From Pyrinomonadaceae bacterium (GTDB taxonomy: Bacteria > Acidobacteriota > Blastocatellia > Pyrinomonadales > Pyrinomonadaceae), in NCBI GenBank assembly GCA_019694345.1, contig JAIBCA010000159.1:1-61372 (forward strand): a stretch of DNA of 61,372 bases. The letters run 5' to 3'. Each line of letters begins with the position of its first letter. Within the stretch, counting starts at the first letter, position 1. Of this stretch, positions 41,988 through 50,780 are shown in pieces. The notes beneath the pieces are model-generated. The model saw nothing but the letters and a program-made list of their open reading frames with translations, made no database searches and was not told the origin of the DNA. The position numbers were made by a program, and so were the translations under genes.

Positions 41988-43685
41988 ATGCCTACGACCG
42001 ACACCGCTCTTAAACATTTGCTCACTGTAATGGTCGAGGACTATTTCCATGTCGGCGCGTTCGGTAATCTTATTCAGCAACGCAACTGGACCAATTTTGT
42101 CCCGCGATACGAGCAAAACACCCGGAAAGCACTTGACCTGCTGGATCAATACGACACGAAGGCGACATTCTTCGTCCTCGGATGGATCGCCGAGCAAAGC
42201 CCTCATCTGGTTCGAGAGATAGTCGCTCGCGGCCATGAGGTCGCAAGTCGCGGCTATTATCACAGGAGTCTCGAGAATCTCTCGATCGAAGAATTTAGGG
42301 ATGACCTTCGCCGGACCAATGACGCCATCGAAAACGCCTCGGGCCAAAAGGTCATCGGGTACAGAGCGGCTGAAAAACTCCCGTTTGAAAAACATGACTG
42401 GGTTTTGGACGTGTTGGCCGAAGAGGGTTTCGCCTATGATTCGTCATTTTTGCCGAGACGCGGCGATGCCCCGCAGAAACAGGTTGCCCATCGTTATGAG
42501 CATGGTGATTCGTCCATTTGGGAATTTCCGTATTCGACGCGAGACTTTGGCATCGGATTGCTGCCGATATCGGGTGGCAACTACTTTCGACAGATACCCT
42601 ATACTTTGATGAGGCGGGCTGTCAGGGATTGGCATCGACGGTCTGACGCCCCATTCATCTCTTATTTTCATGTTTGGGAGCTCGACCCTGAACAGCCCCG
42701 CATCTCCGCCGCGTCGCGATACAGCAGGATCCGACACTATCGGAATCTGGACAAGATGGAGTGGATACTTCACGAAAATCTTGCACTGTATGAATGTACC
42801 GGCATCGCCGACCATTTGGGCCTAAATCGCGAAACTCATGTTTCCGTCGAGCCGGTCGCGCGTCATGCGGTCACATCGTCGTTTGCCTCGGGGCCGGCCT
42901 CCGAACTCACGCCGGTGTCGATTGTAGTTCCGTGCTACAACGAGCAGGAATCCTTGCCTTACCTGGCCAAAACTCTCACCTCGGTCGAAGAGGGTCTTAA
43001 CAAGATCGGCTACACGTCGCAATTGATATTCGTTGACGACAATAGCCGGGATGATACGCTCGCCGTTATCCGCTCGCTTTTTGGCGGGTCAACCGGGCTC
43101 CAGGTGATCGAACATGAGGTCAACAAAGGCGTCGCCGGCGGCATCGTAACCGGAATTCGGGCCGCTCGGACCGAGATCGTCTGCTCGATCGATTGTGACT
43201 GTACATTCGATCCTCACGAGTTGGTCAATATGATCCCTATGCTTGAGGACGGTGTTGACCTCGTGCAGGCATCGCCGTATCACAAGGACGGCGGAGTTCA
43301 GAATGTTCCGGGCTGGCGCTTGCTGCTTTCAAAGGGCGCGTCTGTTCTCTTTCGCCGGGTCCTGCACACCAAGATCGCTTCCTACACGGCTTGCTTCAGG
43401 GTAATGCGCCGAAGTTCGATGATAGATATTGAACCCGAAGAACTGGGATTTCACGGGGTGCCTGAAATGCTCGGGCTGCTCGACCTAAAAGGCGGCAAGA
43501 TCGTCGAATTTCCCACAGTACTCGCGGTCCGTTTGTTCGGAGCTTCTAAAATGAAGACGCTGAAGACCATCGCCGGCACCGTTAAGCTCCTTTCCCGGCT
43601 AGCGATGATGCGTGTGTTCGGGAAAACTACTCCTATTCGACCTTCTACTTCAAGTGAGAGGCTTTTGCCGGCCTCGAAGGACTGA
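41988..43685 (+). CDS. Polysaccharide deacetylase-like domain fused to GT2
   Basis: A 565-residue fusion. Residues ~10-285 are a NodB-fold domain of the DUF3473/XrtA-cluster type (VEDYFHVGAF, ATFFVLGWIAE, GHEVASRGYYHRS, YFHVWELDPEQPR, SRIRHYRNLDKM). Residues ~305-545 are a family 2 glycosyltransferase (VSIVVPCYNEQESLPYL, LIFVDDNSRDDT, CSIDCDCTFDP with its D-x-D). Three deacetylase motifs deviate: the first Asp of the usual TVDVED is Met, the first His of SHGYxH is Arg, and the RAP motif reads RAA. The N-domain may therefore be catalytically dead or altered while the GT2 part looks intact. It starts 6 bp after wecB. Confidence 0.9.
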   Translation: MPTTDTALKHLLTVMVEDYFHVGAFGNLIQQRNWTNFVPRYEQNTRKALDLLDQYDTKATFFVLGWIAEQSPHLVREIVARGHEVASRGYYHRSLENLSIEEFRDDLRRTNDAIENASGQKVIGYRAAEKLPFEKHDWVLDVLAEEGFAYDSSFLPRRGDAPQKQVAHRYEHGDSSIWEFPYSTRDFGIGLLPISGGNYFRQIPYTLMRRAVRDWHRRSDAPFISYFHVWELDPEQPRISAASRYSRIRHYRNLDKMEWILHENLALYECTGIADHLGLNRETHVSVEPVARHAVTSSFASGPASELTPVSIVVPCYNEQESLPYLAKTLTSVEEGLNKIGYTSQLIFVDDNSRDDTLAVIRSLFGGSTGLQVIEHEVNKGVAGGIVTGIRAARTEIVCSIDCDCTFDPHELVNMIPMLEDGVDLVQASPYHKDGGVQNVPGWRLLLSKGASVLFRRVLHTKIASYTACFRVMRRSSMIDIEPEELGFHGVPEMLGLLDLKGGKIVEFPTVLAVRLFGASKMKTLKTIAGTVKLLSRLAMMRVFGKTTPIRPSTSSERLLPASKD

Positions 43686-43809
43686 TCCTGAGTCAGAATT
43701 AGAGTGCCAACGCCTCTTTGAGCTATCATTGGACCAGATCGAAGCTCAGCCCGCCGCTTCCGGCCGGGCCGGTCTCTGACCATCTACCTTCGCGGCCGAT
43801 CGATTTTAT

Positions 43810-45285
43810 ATGACACAGAATATTGCCATTGTCGGAACGGGGTTTCTCGGGATGACGCTCGCGATGCGGCTGGCCGACGCCGGTGCCAAGGTCACACTTT
43901 ATGAATCGGCCGCCGAGATCGGCGGGCTCGCCTCGGTTTGGGAGATAAATAATATTATTTGGGACAAGCACTATCACGTCGTGCTCGCCTCAGATAAATA
44001 TACGCGTGACCTGTTTGTTGAGTTGGGGCTCGCCGACGACTTTCGATGGGTTGAGACCAAGACAGGCTTTTACACCGACGGTGAGCTGCTTTCGATGTCA
44101 GACACGCTCGAGTTTCTTAAGTTCCCGCCGCTCGGCATCATCAGCAAGCTGCGGCTCGGCGCGACGATCTTTTACGCGTCGCGGGTAAAGGACTGGAAAC
44201 GTCTCGAAAAGGTCACGGTTGAAGAATGGTTGACTAAACTGTCGGGACGAAAAACCTTTGAGAAGATCTGGAAACCGCTGCTTAAGGCAAAGCTCGGTGA
44301 GGCGTACAAGGAAACGGCGGCTTCATTCATTTGGGCGACTATTCAGCGAATGTACTCGGCCCGGCGTTCCGGAATGAAGCGCGAGATGTTCGGGTACATT
44401 AAGGGCGGATATGCCCGCGTGCTCGAGCGTTTTGGTGAAGTATTGGTCGAGAAGGGCGTTGAGATCCGGCTCAACTCGCGGGTCCAGCAGATCGAACGGC
44501 TGGACAGCGGCAAGATCAAAGTCTCGACCGCGGCCGCCCGTCGCGGCAAGGACACCAAGCCGCAAGTTGTGCGTCAGCGGACAAAATACGCGAGCTTTCA
44601 AGCAGGCGCCGTAGTCGCTCCCGGTTTTTCCGGAGCCTTTTTGTCCGAGCCAAAGACCGACGGAGGGACAGTCGTCCAGTTTCCTGATGCCGGAACTGAT
44701 TCGTATTTTGACAAGGTGATACTCACGTGCCCGTCCAATACGGCGGCAAAAATGCTGATCCAGGCGGAACCGGCGGAAAGAAAAATGCTCGAGAGCATCC
44801 GCTATCAGGGAATAGTCTGCGCGTCGGTAATGATGAAATGTTCGTTGTCTGATTTTTACGTGACCAACATTACTGATGACACGCCGTTTACTGGCATCAT
44901 CGAAATGACGGCTATCGTGGACAAGCGAGAGTTCGAACGAAACGCTCTGGTGTATCTGCCAAGGTATATTGCTCCGGACGATGAACTCTTTGACAGATCC
45001 GACGAGGAGATCGAGCGGCAATTCCTGGACGGCCTCGAGCGAATGTATCCTAAATTCCGGCGAAAGGATGTCGTTGCATTCAAGATCTCGCGTGTCAGGC
45101 AGGTTTTCCCTGTGCCGGTTCTGCGATATTCCGAGAGCCTGGCAGACAAACGTTCGACCGTCGAGGGAGTTTACGTTGTAAATTCCTCACACATCGTCAA
45201 CGGTACGTTGAATATCAACGAGACCGTGCAGTTGGCCGAGAATTTCTTTGCCGAGGAATTCGGCGGCAGAACTCTCGCCAGTTGA
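43810..45285 (+). CDS. NAD(P)/FAD-dependent oxidoreductase
   Basis: A 491-residue flavoprotein. The N-terminal FAD-binding motif is IVGTGFLGMTLAMRLADAGAKVTLYE, followed by GGLAS and DKHYHVV, as in protoporphyrinogen-oxidase-like and amine-oxidase-like enzymes; NSSHIVNGTLNINETVQLAENF at the C-terminus closes the FAD site. A UDP-sugar mutase or desaturase-type role is possible. The neighbours (wecB, two deacetylase genes, GT-C) point to polysaccharide synthesis, but the reaction cannot be named. Confidence 0.82.
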   Translation: MTQNIAIVGTGFLGMTLAMRLADAGAKVTLYESAAEIGGLASVWEINNIIWDKHYHVVLASDKYTRDLFVELGLADDFRWVETKTGFYTDGELLSMSDTLEFLKFPPLGIISKLRLGATIFYASRVKDWKRLEKVTVEEWLTKLSGRKTFEKIWKPLLKAKLGEAYKETAASFIWATIQRMYSARRSGMKREMFGYIKGGYARVLERFGEVLVEKGVEIRLNSRVQQIERLDSGKIKVSTAAARRGKDTKPQVVRQRTKYASFQAGAVVAPGFSGAFLSEPKTDGGTVVQFPDAGTDSYFDKVILTCPSNTAAKMLIQAEPAERKMLESIRYQGIVCASVMMKCSLSDFYVTNITDDTPFTGIIEMTAIVDKREFERNALVYLPRYIAPDDELFDRSDEEIERQFLDGLERMYPKFRRKDVVAFKISRVRQVFPVPVLRYSESLADKRSTVEGVYVVNSSHIVNGTLNINETVQLAENFFAEEFGGRTLAS

Positions 45286-45304
45286 GATCAAAAGCAAGTT
45301 TGAT

Positions 45305-46237
45305 ATGAAACCGATCGCGAGCGTTTCGCTCGACCTCGACAATCAATGGTCGTATATGAAAACGCACGGCGATGCCGGCTGGGAATCCTTTCCGTCATAT
45401 CTTGATCTCGTGACGCCGCGGATGCTTGGGTTTCTCGAAGAACGTGGGCTCAAGATCACCTTTTTTGTGATCGGGCAGGATGCCGCACTCGACAAGAACC
45501 GCGAAGCCATCATATCGATCGCTGATGCCGGGCACGAGATCGCAAATCACAGCTTCAACCACGAACCTTGGCTGCATCTTTACTCCCGCGACGAACTCGT
45601 CACCGAGTTCGAGCGAACCGAGGATGCCATTGAGGGGTTGACAGGAATCCGGCCCAGTGGGTTCCGCGGCCCGGGTTTCAGCCTCTCGCCGGCCGTCCTT
45701 GACGTGCTCGGTGACCGCGGATATGAGTATGACTGTTCGACACTTCCGACCTATATTGCGCCGCTCGCCCGCGCATTTTATTTGTTACGGGCGCCGGATG
45801 TAAGCGCGGAGGAACGCGAAAAGCTCAAAAAGCTCTTCGGCAGATTCTCAGATGGATTTCGCAGTCTGCGGCCGCACTATGTCGAGGCCGGCGGCAAACA
45901 GATCGTCGAAATACCGGTGACCACATTTCCGGTTTTCAAAACCCCGATCCACGCCAGCTATTTGATGTACCTGATGACGTTTTCGCCGGCGCTTGCCCGG
46001 CTTTATTGGCGTATGTCGGTCACTGCGTGTAGACTCACCGGCGTACAGCCGTCGCTGCTGCTCCATCCGCTCGATTTTCTCTCGGGCGACGATGTCAGCG
46101 AAATGAGGTTCTTTCCCGCGATGAATGTTTCGGCCGGTCGAAAGATCGAGTTTCTTGATTTTGCGATCGGGCTTATGATGGACAATTTCGAGATCGTCAC
46201 AATGCGGCGGCATGCCGACAGCTTTCGTGGCATTTAA
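45305..46237 (+). CDS. Polysaccharide deacetylase (NodB-type, intact motifs)
   Basis: Predicted carbohydrate de-N-acetylase, 310 residues from the ATG at 45305. The NodB motifs are complete here: SLDLDNQWSY (acidic first motif), HEIANHSFNHEPWL (metal-binding H-S-F-N-H), GFRGPGFSLSPAVLDVL (R-x-P) and LLHPLDFL (C-terminal His). This contrasts with the substituted deacetylase domain two genes upstream. It starts 19 bp after the flavoprotein gene and probably acts in the same surface-polysaccharide pathway. Confidence 0.88.
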   Translation: MKPIASVSLDLDNQWSYMKTHGDAGWESFPSYLDLVTPRMLGFLEERGLKITFFVIGQDAALDKNREAIISIADAGHEIANHSFNHEPWLHLYSRDELVTEFERTEDAIEGLTGIRPSGFRGPGFSLSPAVLDVLGDRGYEYDCSTLPTYIAPLARAFYLLRAPDVSAEEREKLKKLFGRFSDGFRSLRPHYVEAGGKQIVEIPVTTFPVFKTPIHASYLMYLMTFSPALARLYWRMSVTACRLTGVQPSLLLHPLDFLSGDDVSEMRFFPAMNVSAGRKIEFLDFAIGLMMDNFEIVTMRRHADSFRGI

Positions 46238-46290
46238 GGCAAGGGCAGCAACCGCATCCAGCCCGAAGGTGCTTGACCCATCGATCACAT

Positions 46291-47838
46291 ATGAAGCCGG
46301 AACTTACGCAACGATCACAAACGATCACCGTGGCAGTGCTGATGCTGATTCATTTAGCGATCGCGATCCCCTTTGCGTACCACCTAAACATTTGGGTCGA
46401 TGAGGCATCGACGCTCTATGCCACGCAGAACGGCCTGATGGTTGCTATCCAAACGGCGGCAGCAGAACAAAAGCAGGCTCCGCTGTATTTTTGGATAATG
46501 AGCGTCTGGAGAATGGCGGACGGTTCGATCTTTTTTGCACGCCTGTTTTCCATCATTTGCAGCGTTGGTGCGATCGGTGTCATTGCCGGGATCGCCCGGA
46601 GAATTCTGAGCCCGAAACAGGCTCTCATCCTGACGGCGTTTTTTGCCCTGCACCCGTACCTGATCTGGGCCAGTGCCGAGATACGTGTTTATTCGGCCGC
46701 GATACTGCTTTCGGCCGTACTCATTCGCATGTTCTTGGATGCGTTTCCGCTCACCGGGTCAAATGTGGCCGCCGGTTCGAAAGCATGGCCGAAAGTTTGG
46801 TTTCTTTCGGCCGTAATTGTCGCCCTGTACACCAATTTTTATCTCGGATTTGTTATCGCCGGCCTCTTCGGCTCGTTGATCGCCGCGAAACGATGGCGTG
46901 ATGCTCGGAAAATGGCTCTTCTGTTGGTTATTGCCGGCATCGCGTTCATACCGATGCTGATAATGGTCAAATCCGTGCTTTTGGCAAAAACGGGCGGATA
47001 TCAAGAGGAACATTCGCTGATCGTCCCATTCAAAGAGATCTGGTATCACACCCTGACGTTCGTTCTGCCGGCCGAGATCTTTCCGGCTGAGCCCGCATCT
47101 GTGTTCGCGTATTGGCGCACCTGGGTCGTTAGGGTCGTAATTGCCGTGGTGACGGTAATGGCCATTGTCCGGCGTAAGCAGATCACTACGGAAACGGTCA
47201 CGTTCGGATCGATAACCGCTGTGATCGTTGCGTGCTTGGTAATGGCATACTTCCTGATCGGTCACGAGTATCTTGCGATCCGCCATCTCGCCCCGCTTTT
47301 TGCCCCGTTGATCCTCTTCGGCGCGTTGTTGTTACGGGACATCTGTCATGGCCTCTTTAAGGGAAGGATCACGCTTCCGGCTTTCGTACCGATCCTCTTG
47401 GTAGCCGCATCGTTCACGTACGGCACGCTGAATATCTACCCGACACTTACCAAACGGGGAGACTGGGCCCGTGTTGGCGATTTCATTCGATCACACGAAG
47501 TTCCGGGTCAACCGATCATTGTATTCATAACATTTGAATCGCTCGCACTCAGATACCACTACAGCGGGGTCAATCAAATTTTGCCTGCCGAACGGTTCTT
47601 CGTCTATGGGCCTGAGGCCAAATACGGAAGTGCCGACAGTTTGAAGAACGAGATCGATTACGTCATTTCAACCATTCCGCCTGAAGCTGACCGGATATGG
47701 CTGGCGGTCGGCGAAAAGTGCATTGCCACCGAGGCTTGCACCCCGTTGCAAAAGTACATCGATGCAAATTACACTATTGAGATAGAAAAGGACTTTTATC
47801 TTGAGAGAGTTTACTTGCTGAAGAAGAAACCGCGATGA
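46291..47838 (+). CDS. GT-C family (ArnT/GT39-like) membrane glycosyltransferase
   Basis: A 515-residue polytopic protein. After the first transmembrane helix the loop IWVDEASTLYATQNG carries the conserved acidic pair of ArnT/GT39-type enzymes (about residues 34-48). QAPLYFWIMSVWR and ASAEIRVYSAAILLSA continue the usual pattern, with about ten hydrophobic helices and a C-terminal soluble domain. It probably uses a polyprenyl-phosphate sugar as donor and acts in the periplasm. The stop overlaps the next small gene (ATGA). Confidence 0.85.
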   Translation: MKPELTQRSQTITVAVLMLIHLAIAIPFAYHLNIWVDEASTLYATQNGLMVAIQTAAAEQKQAPLYFWIMSVWRMADGSIFFARLFSIICSVGAIGVIAGIARRILSPKQALILTAFFALHPYLIWASAEIRVYSAAILLSAVLIRMFLDAFPLTGSNVAAGSKAWPKVWFLSAVIVALYTNFYLGFVIAGLFGSLIAAKRWRDARKMALLLVIAGIAFIPMLIMVKSVLLAKTGGYQEEHSLIVPFKEIWYHTLTFVLPAEIFPAEPASVFAYWRTWVVRVVIAVVTVMAIVRRKQITTETVTFGSITAVIVACLVMAYFLIGHEYLAIRHLAPLFAPLILFGALLLRDICHGLFKGRITLPAFVPILLVAASFTYGTLNIYPTLTKRGDWARVGDFIRSHEVPGQPIIVFITFESLALRYHYSGVNQILPAERFFVYGPEAKYGSADSLKNEIDYVISTIPPEADRIWLAVGEKCIATEACTPLQKYIDANYTIEIEKDFYLERVYLLKKKPR

Positions 47839-48044
47839 TAGTTACGATCGATCCTAAACGAACTGATAAGCCGCCGGCACGCTGCTCCGAGTGCGATCGC
47901 GAGGCAACTCACTACAACACATTTATCTCGCCCACCAACGCCGAGTCCGTAGTTTGTTGGCAATGTCTTGCCCGGGAAGAAAAGGGCTTTTTTGCAAAGC
48001 GAAACTTCAGCCGTCACGGACGCCGAGGCATTGTCCCCAGATAG
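47835..48044 (+). CDS. Small double-CxxC protein (69 aa)
   Basis: A 69-residue protein with CSEC near residue 17 and CWQC near residue 42, a compact zinc-ribbon-like arrangement, and a basic C-terminal tail ending FSRHGRRGIVPR. It is coupled to the upstream GT-C gene by an ATGA overlap and is 2 bp from the peptide deformylase start, so it bridges the two. No named family is assigned. Possible roles include a metal-binding or nucleic-acid-binding cofactor, unproven. Confidence 0.65.
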   Translation: MIVTIDPKRTDKPPARCSECDREATHYNTFISPTNAESVVCWQCLAREEKGFFAKRNFSRHGRRGIVPR

Positions 48045-48046
48045 CG

Positions 48047-48538
48047 ATGGCCGTCCGAAAGATCACCGAATACCCCGAAGATGTATTGGGCAAGATAGGC
48101 CAGCCGGTAACAAAGTTTGATGCCGAGCTGGCCGAGTTGTGCTCAGATATGTTCGAGACGATGTACGACGCCGAGGGCGTCGGGCTCGCCGCACCGCAGA
48201 TCGGCCTCAACCTGCGGCTTTTCGTAATGGATTGCGACGACATAAAGCTGATCGCCGCCAATCCCGAGATAATTCACACCGAGGGCGAGCAATCAGGCCC
48301 CGAGGGCTGTCTTTCGGTCGGCAAGGTGCCAGCGGTCGTAGTCCGCCCTTTGAAAGCCCGCCTGCGTGCCCAGAACGAAAATGGCGAGTGGTTCGAACGC
48401 GACGCCGAGGGTTATGCGGCGCGTGCATTCATGCACGAGACCGACCACTGCAACGGCAAACTCTTCATAGACCACCTGCCAAAGATGCGGCGTGATATGG
48501 TCGTGAAAAGATTCAAAAAGGAAAAAACCTGGAAGTGA
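48047..48538 (+). CDS. def: Peptide deformylase
   Basis: Removes the formyl group from nascent N-terminal methionine. Motif 1 GVGLAAPQIGLN, motif 2 EGCLSVGKVPAVV (Cys ligand) and motif 3 FMHETDHCNGKLFIDHL (His ligands and Glu base) are in order; motif 3 reads HETDH where HEIDH or HELDH is usual, which keeps the ligands. The product is 163 residues from the ATG at 48047. It ends 1 bp before the convergent trmB stop. Confidence 0.95.
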   Translation: MAVRKITEYPEDVLGKIGQPVTKFDAELAELCSDMFETMYDAEGVGLAAPQIGLNLRLFVMDCDDIKLIAANPEIIHTEGEQSGPEGCLSVGKVPAVVVRPLKARLRAQNENGEWFERDAEGYAARAFMHETDHCNGKLFIDHLPKMRRDMVVKRFKKEKTWK

Positions 48539-48539
48539 T

Positions 48540-49163
48540 CTAGGCACGGACGAAGAGCGACCGGTAAACCGGCAAGTCCTTGTCCTCGACCGCCTTTTCC
48601 CGCTCGGTCTTGACCGGGTGAGGATTCGATGCGGTCCCGACCTCGGTCAGGCGGCGGTCCGCACGAAATAAGCTGAACATCTCCTCGGCCAAAAATTCGA
48701 TATCCGTTTGCACGAATATACGTCCTCCGCCGGCCAACTTCCCGACAACCGCATCGACAAGTTCGGCGTTAACCATGCGGCGTTTGGCGTGGCGGTTCTT
48801 GAACCACGGATCCGGAAACTGGATCGTGACCATCTGCATACGCCCGTCCGGAATTCCCTCGATCAGCCTTCCCAACCAGAGCATAGCATTGCAAAATGCA
48901 TAGTGGAGATTGTCGAGTCCGGCGTCATCGGCTAACCGGTTCGCTTCCTCGACCAGTGGCTCGCGTATCTCGACCCCGAGGTAGTTCCAGGCTGGGGCAA
49001 CCTCGGCCATTTTCAGCAGAAACCGGCCGCGGGCACAGCCTATATCCAACAATAGCGGCTGTGCCGGATCGGAAAAGATCGCCGAAAGGTCGATCGGCTT
49101 TGGTTCTTGCCGGTAGTATGGACTGAGCGGATTAACATGTTGGTGAACTCGGACGCGGGCCAT
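48540..49163 (-). CDS. trmB: tRNA (guanine-N7-)-methyltransferase TrmB
   Basis: SAM-dependent methylation of G46 in tRNA. The SAM motif LLDIGCARGRFLLKMAEVAP (about residue 40), YLGVEIREPLVEEAN, IQFPDPWFKNRHAKRRMV and TDIEFLAEEMF are characteristic of TrmB. The ATG at 49163 gives 207 residues and lies 2 bp after the rhomboid stop; the upstream ATG at 49205 would overlap the rhomboid gene. It is therefore probably co-transcribed with it. Confidence 0.94.
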   Translation of the reverse strand: MARVRVHQHVNPLSPYYRQEPKPIDLSAIFSDPAQPLLLDIGCARGRFLLKMAEVAPAWNYLGVEIREPLVEEANRLADDAGLDNLHYAFCNAMLWLGRLIEGIPDGRMQMVTIQFPDPWFKNRHAKRRMVNAELVDAVVGKLAGGGRIFVQTDIEFLAEEMFSLFRADRRLTEVGTASNPHPVKTEREKAVEDKDLPVYRSLFVRA

Positions 49164-49165
49164 AA

Positions 49166-49900
49166 CTAAACAATGCGAAGAATAAGCAGAATGCTGAATA
49201 GACACGTCGCCAGATAGATGCCAAGTGCCGCGACGCCGAGTGTTTGTACCGCCGAGTTCGCCACTCTCGGGTCGACAAACTCGTCCGAAGGAATCTGAAG
49301 CAGAGCGTAAACCGCCCCGGTAATGAGGCCGCCGATATGGCCGAAATTATCGATCGACTGGTACAACACGAGCCCGAAAACGAGTATGAAGCCGATATTG
49401 ACCAACAGGCTGCGGCGAAACTCAGCCGTAATAAAGGCCCGCCGCCGAAATGCGTAAACCACCAAATATCCGATCAGTCCAACTATGCCGCCCGAGGCTC
49501 CGACCGATATCCCGTCGGGAACGAACAGAAGGCTGAGCAGCCCGCCTCCGACCGCTGAGAGCAAAAAAACGATCGCCAGATGGGCTCGATTTGCCAGGAT
49601 CTCGAATATTCGTCCAAAGCTGTAGAACGCGTAGCAGTTCATCACCACGTGAGGGATGCTGCCGTGGGTCGCCGCTCCGGTCAATATCCTCCAGTATTCA
49701 TGTCCATGCAAAAATGCGGGTTTGACAAACCCAGCGCTCAGGATCGATGCCTCGAGCCCCGACCCAAACTGGGTCAGTGCCACGACGGCTATCGCCCCGA
49801 CCAATATGTATGTGTAAACCGGCGGATCCGAGAACGTCGCCGGGGGTTGTGTCGGTTCGCTCTCTTGAAGATCATCGTCCGGCTGATAGGTGAATGACAT
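49166..49900 (-). CDS. Rhomboid family intramembrane serine protease
   Basis: A 244-residue protein with about six to seven membrane helices. The catalytic Ser is in VGASGGIVGLIGYL (GASGG), the His in NFGHIGGLITGAVY, and the accessory THGSIPHVVMN supplies the conserved H-x-x-x-x-x-x-N region of the second membrane segment. It cleaves membrane-protein substrates within the bilayer; the substrate is unknown. It sits in a minus-strand run with fabG upstream and trmB downstream. Confidence 0.9.
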   Translation of the reverse strand: MSFTYQPDDDLQESEPTQPPATFSDPPVYTYILVGAIAVVALTQFGSGLEASILSAGFVKPAFLHGHEYWRILTGAATHGSIPHVVMNCYAFYSFGRIFEILANRAHLAIVFLLSAVGGGLLSLLFVPDGISVGASGGIVGLIGYLVVYAFRRRAFITAEFRRSLLVNIGFILVFGLVLYQSIDNFGHIGGLITGAVYALLQIPSDEFVDPRVANSAVQTLGVAALGIYLATCLFSILLILRIV

Positions 49901-49907
49901 TTGTTGA

Positions 49908-50663
49908 CTACATTGCCAGGCCGCCGTCGGCCTGGATTACCTGGCCGGTAATATAAGCGGCTGACGGTGATAGCAAAAAGCACGCGATCTCAGCAACCTC
50001 GCGGACGTTGCCCAGACGGCCGAGTGGTATCATCGCAAGGATCTTTTCGCGATATTCGGCGTTCATTTCGGATGCCATTTCGGTCTCGACCAACCCGAGA
50101 GCAAGGGCGTTGACCGTGATCTTGCGGCTGGCAACTTCCTTGGCGATCGCTTTGGTCAGGCCTATCATTCCGGCTTTCGAGGCCGAGTAGTTTGACTGGC
50201 CCAGCATGCCGACGACGCCCGAGATCGAGGAAATGTTCAGAATTGAGGCTCCATTTTCATTTCTCATCATCGGTCGCATAACCGCTTTGGCAAAGTTCCA
50301 GGCACCTTTGAGGTTGGTATCAATGACGGAGTCCCAATCCTCTTCCTTCATCCGAAGTATCAGCTGGTCGCGGGTGATGCCGGCGTTGTTTACCAGAAGG
50401 TCGACCGTGCCGAATTCGGCCGAAACTTGTTTTACAAATTCGGCGGCGGCATCGGTATTCGCCACGTCACACTGTGCCGCGTAACCCTTCACACCCATTG
50501 CCACGACCTCGGCCCTCAACCGTTCGGCCTCGTCAGCACTCTTCGAATAGTTGAACGCAACGTTTGCTCCGCGGCGCGCAAGCTCAAGCACTATTTCCTT
50601 ACCGATACCGCGGGTTCCGCCCGTGACGATCGCCGACCGCCCTTCAAATTGTTTTTCGCTCAA
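49908..50663 (-). CDS. fabG: 3-oxoacyl-[ACP] reductase FabG-type SDR
   Basis: NADPH-dependent reductase of the fatty-acid elongation cycle. TGGTRGIGKE is the cofactor motif, NNAGI, SSISGVVGMLGQSNYSASKAGMIG (YxxxK) and NALALGLVETEMASEM complete the FabG pattern. I chose a TTG start at 50661-50663, preceded by GGAGAGA, giving 251 residues; the ATG at 50723 would add a basic extension and has no ribosome site. The other fab genes are not adjacent, so a different SDR function is possible but less likely. Confidence 0.85.
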   Translation of the reverse strand: MSEKQFEGRSAIVTGGTRGIGKEIVLELARRGANVAFNYSKSADEAERLRAEVVAMGVKGYAAQCDVANTDAAAEFVKQVSAEFGTVDLLVNNAGITRDQLILRMKEEDWDSVIDTNLKGAWNFAKAVMRPMMRNENGASILNISSISGVVGMLGQSNYSASKAGMIGLTKAIAKEVASRKITVNALALGLVETEMASEMNAEYREKILAMIPLGRLGNVREVAEIACFLLSPSAAYITGQVIQADGGLAM

Positions 50664-50780
50664 AGTGTTTTTTCTCTCCGTTCGTGATGGTTTGATTTTA
50701 GTTTTCGCGTGACGATACGTCAAAAGACGATCTGGTAGTGGTGGACTGACAAACGGTTTTTGTCTATCATTCGTCTACGT

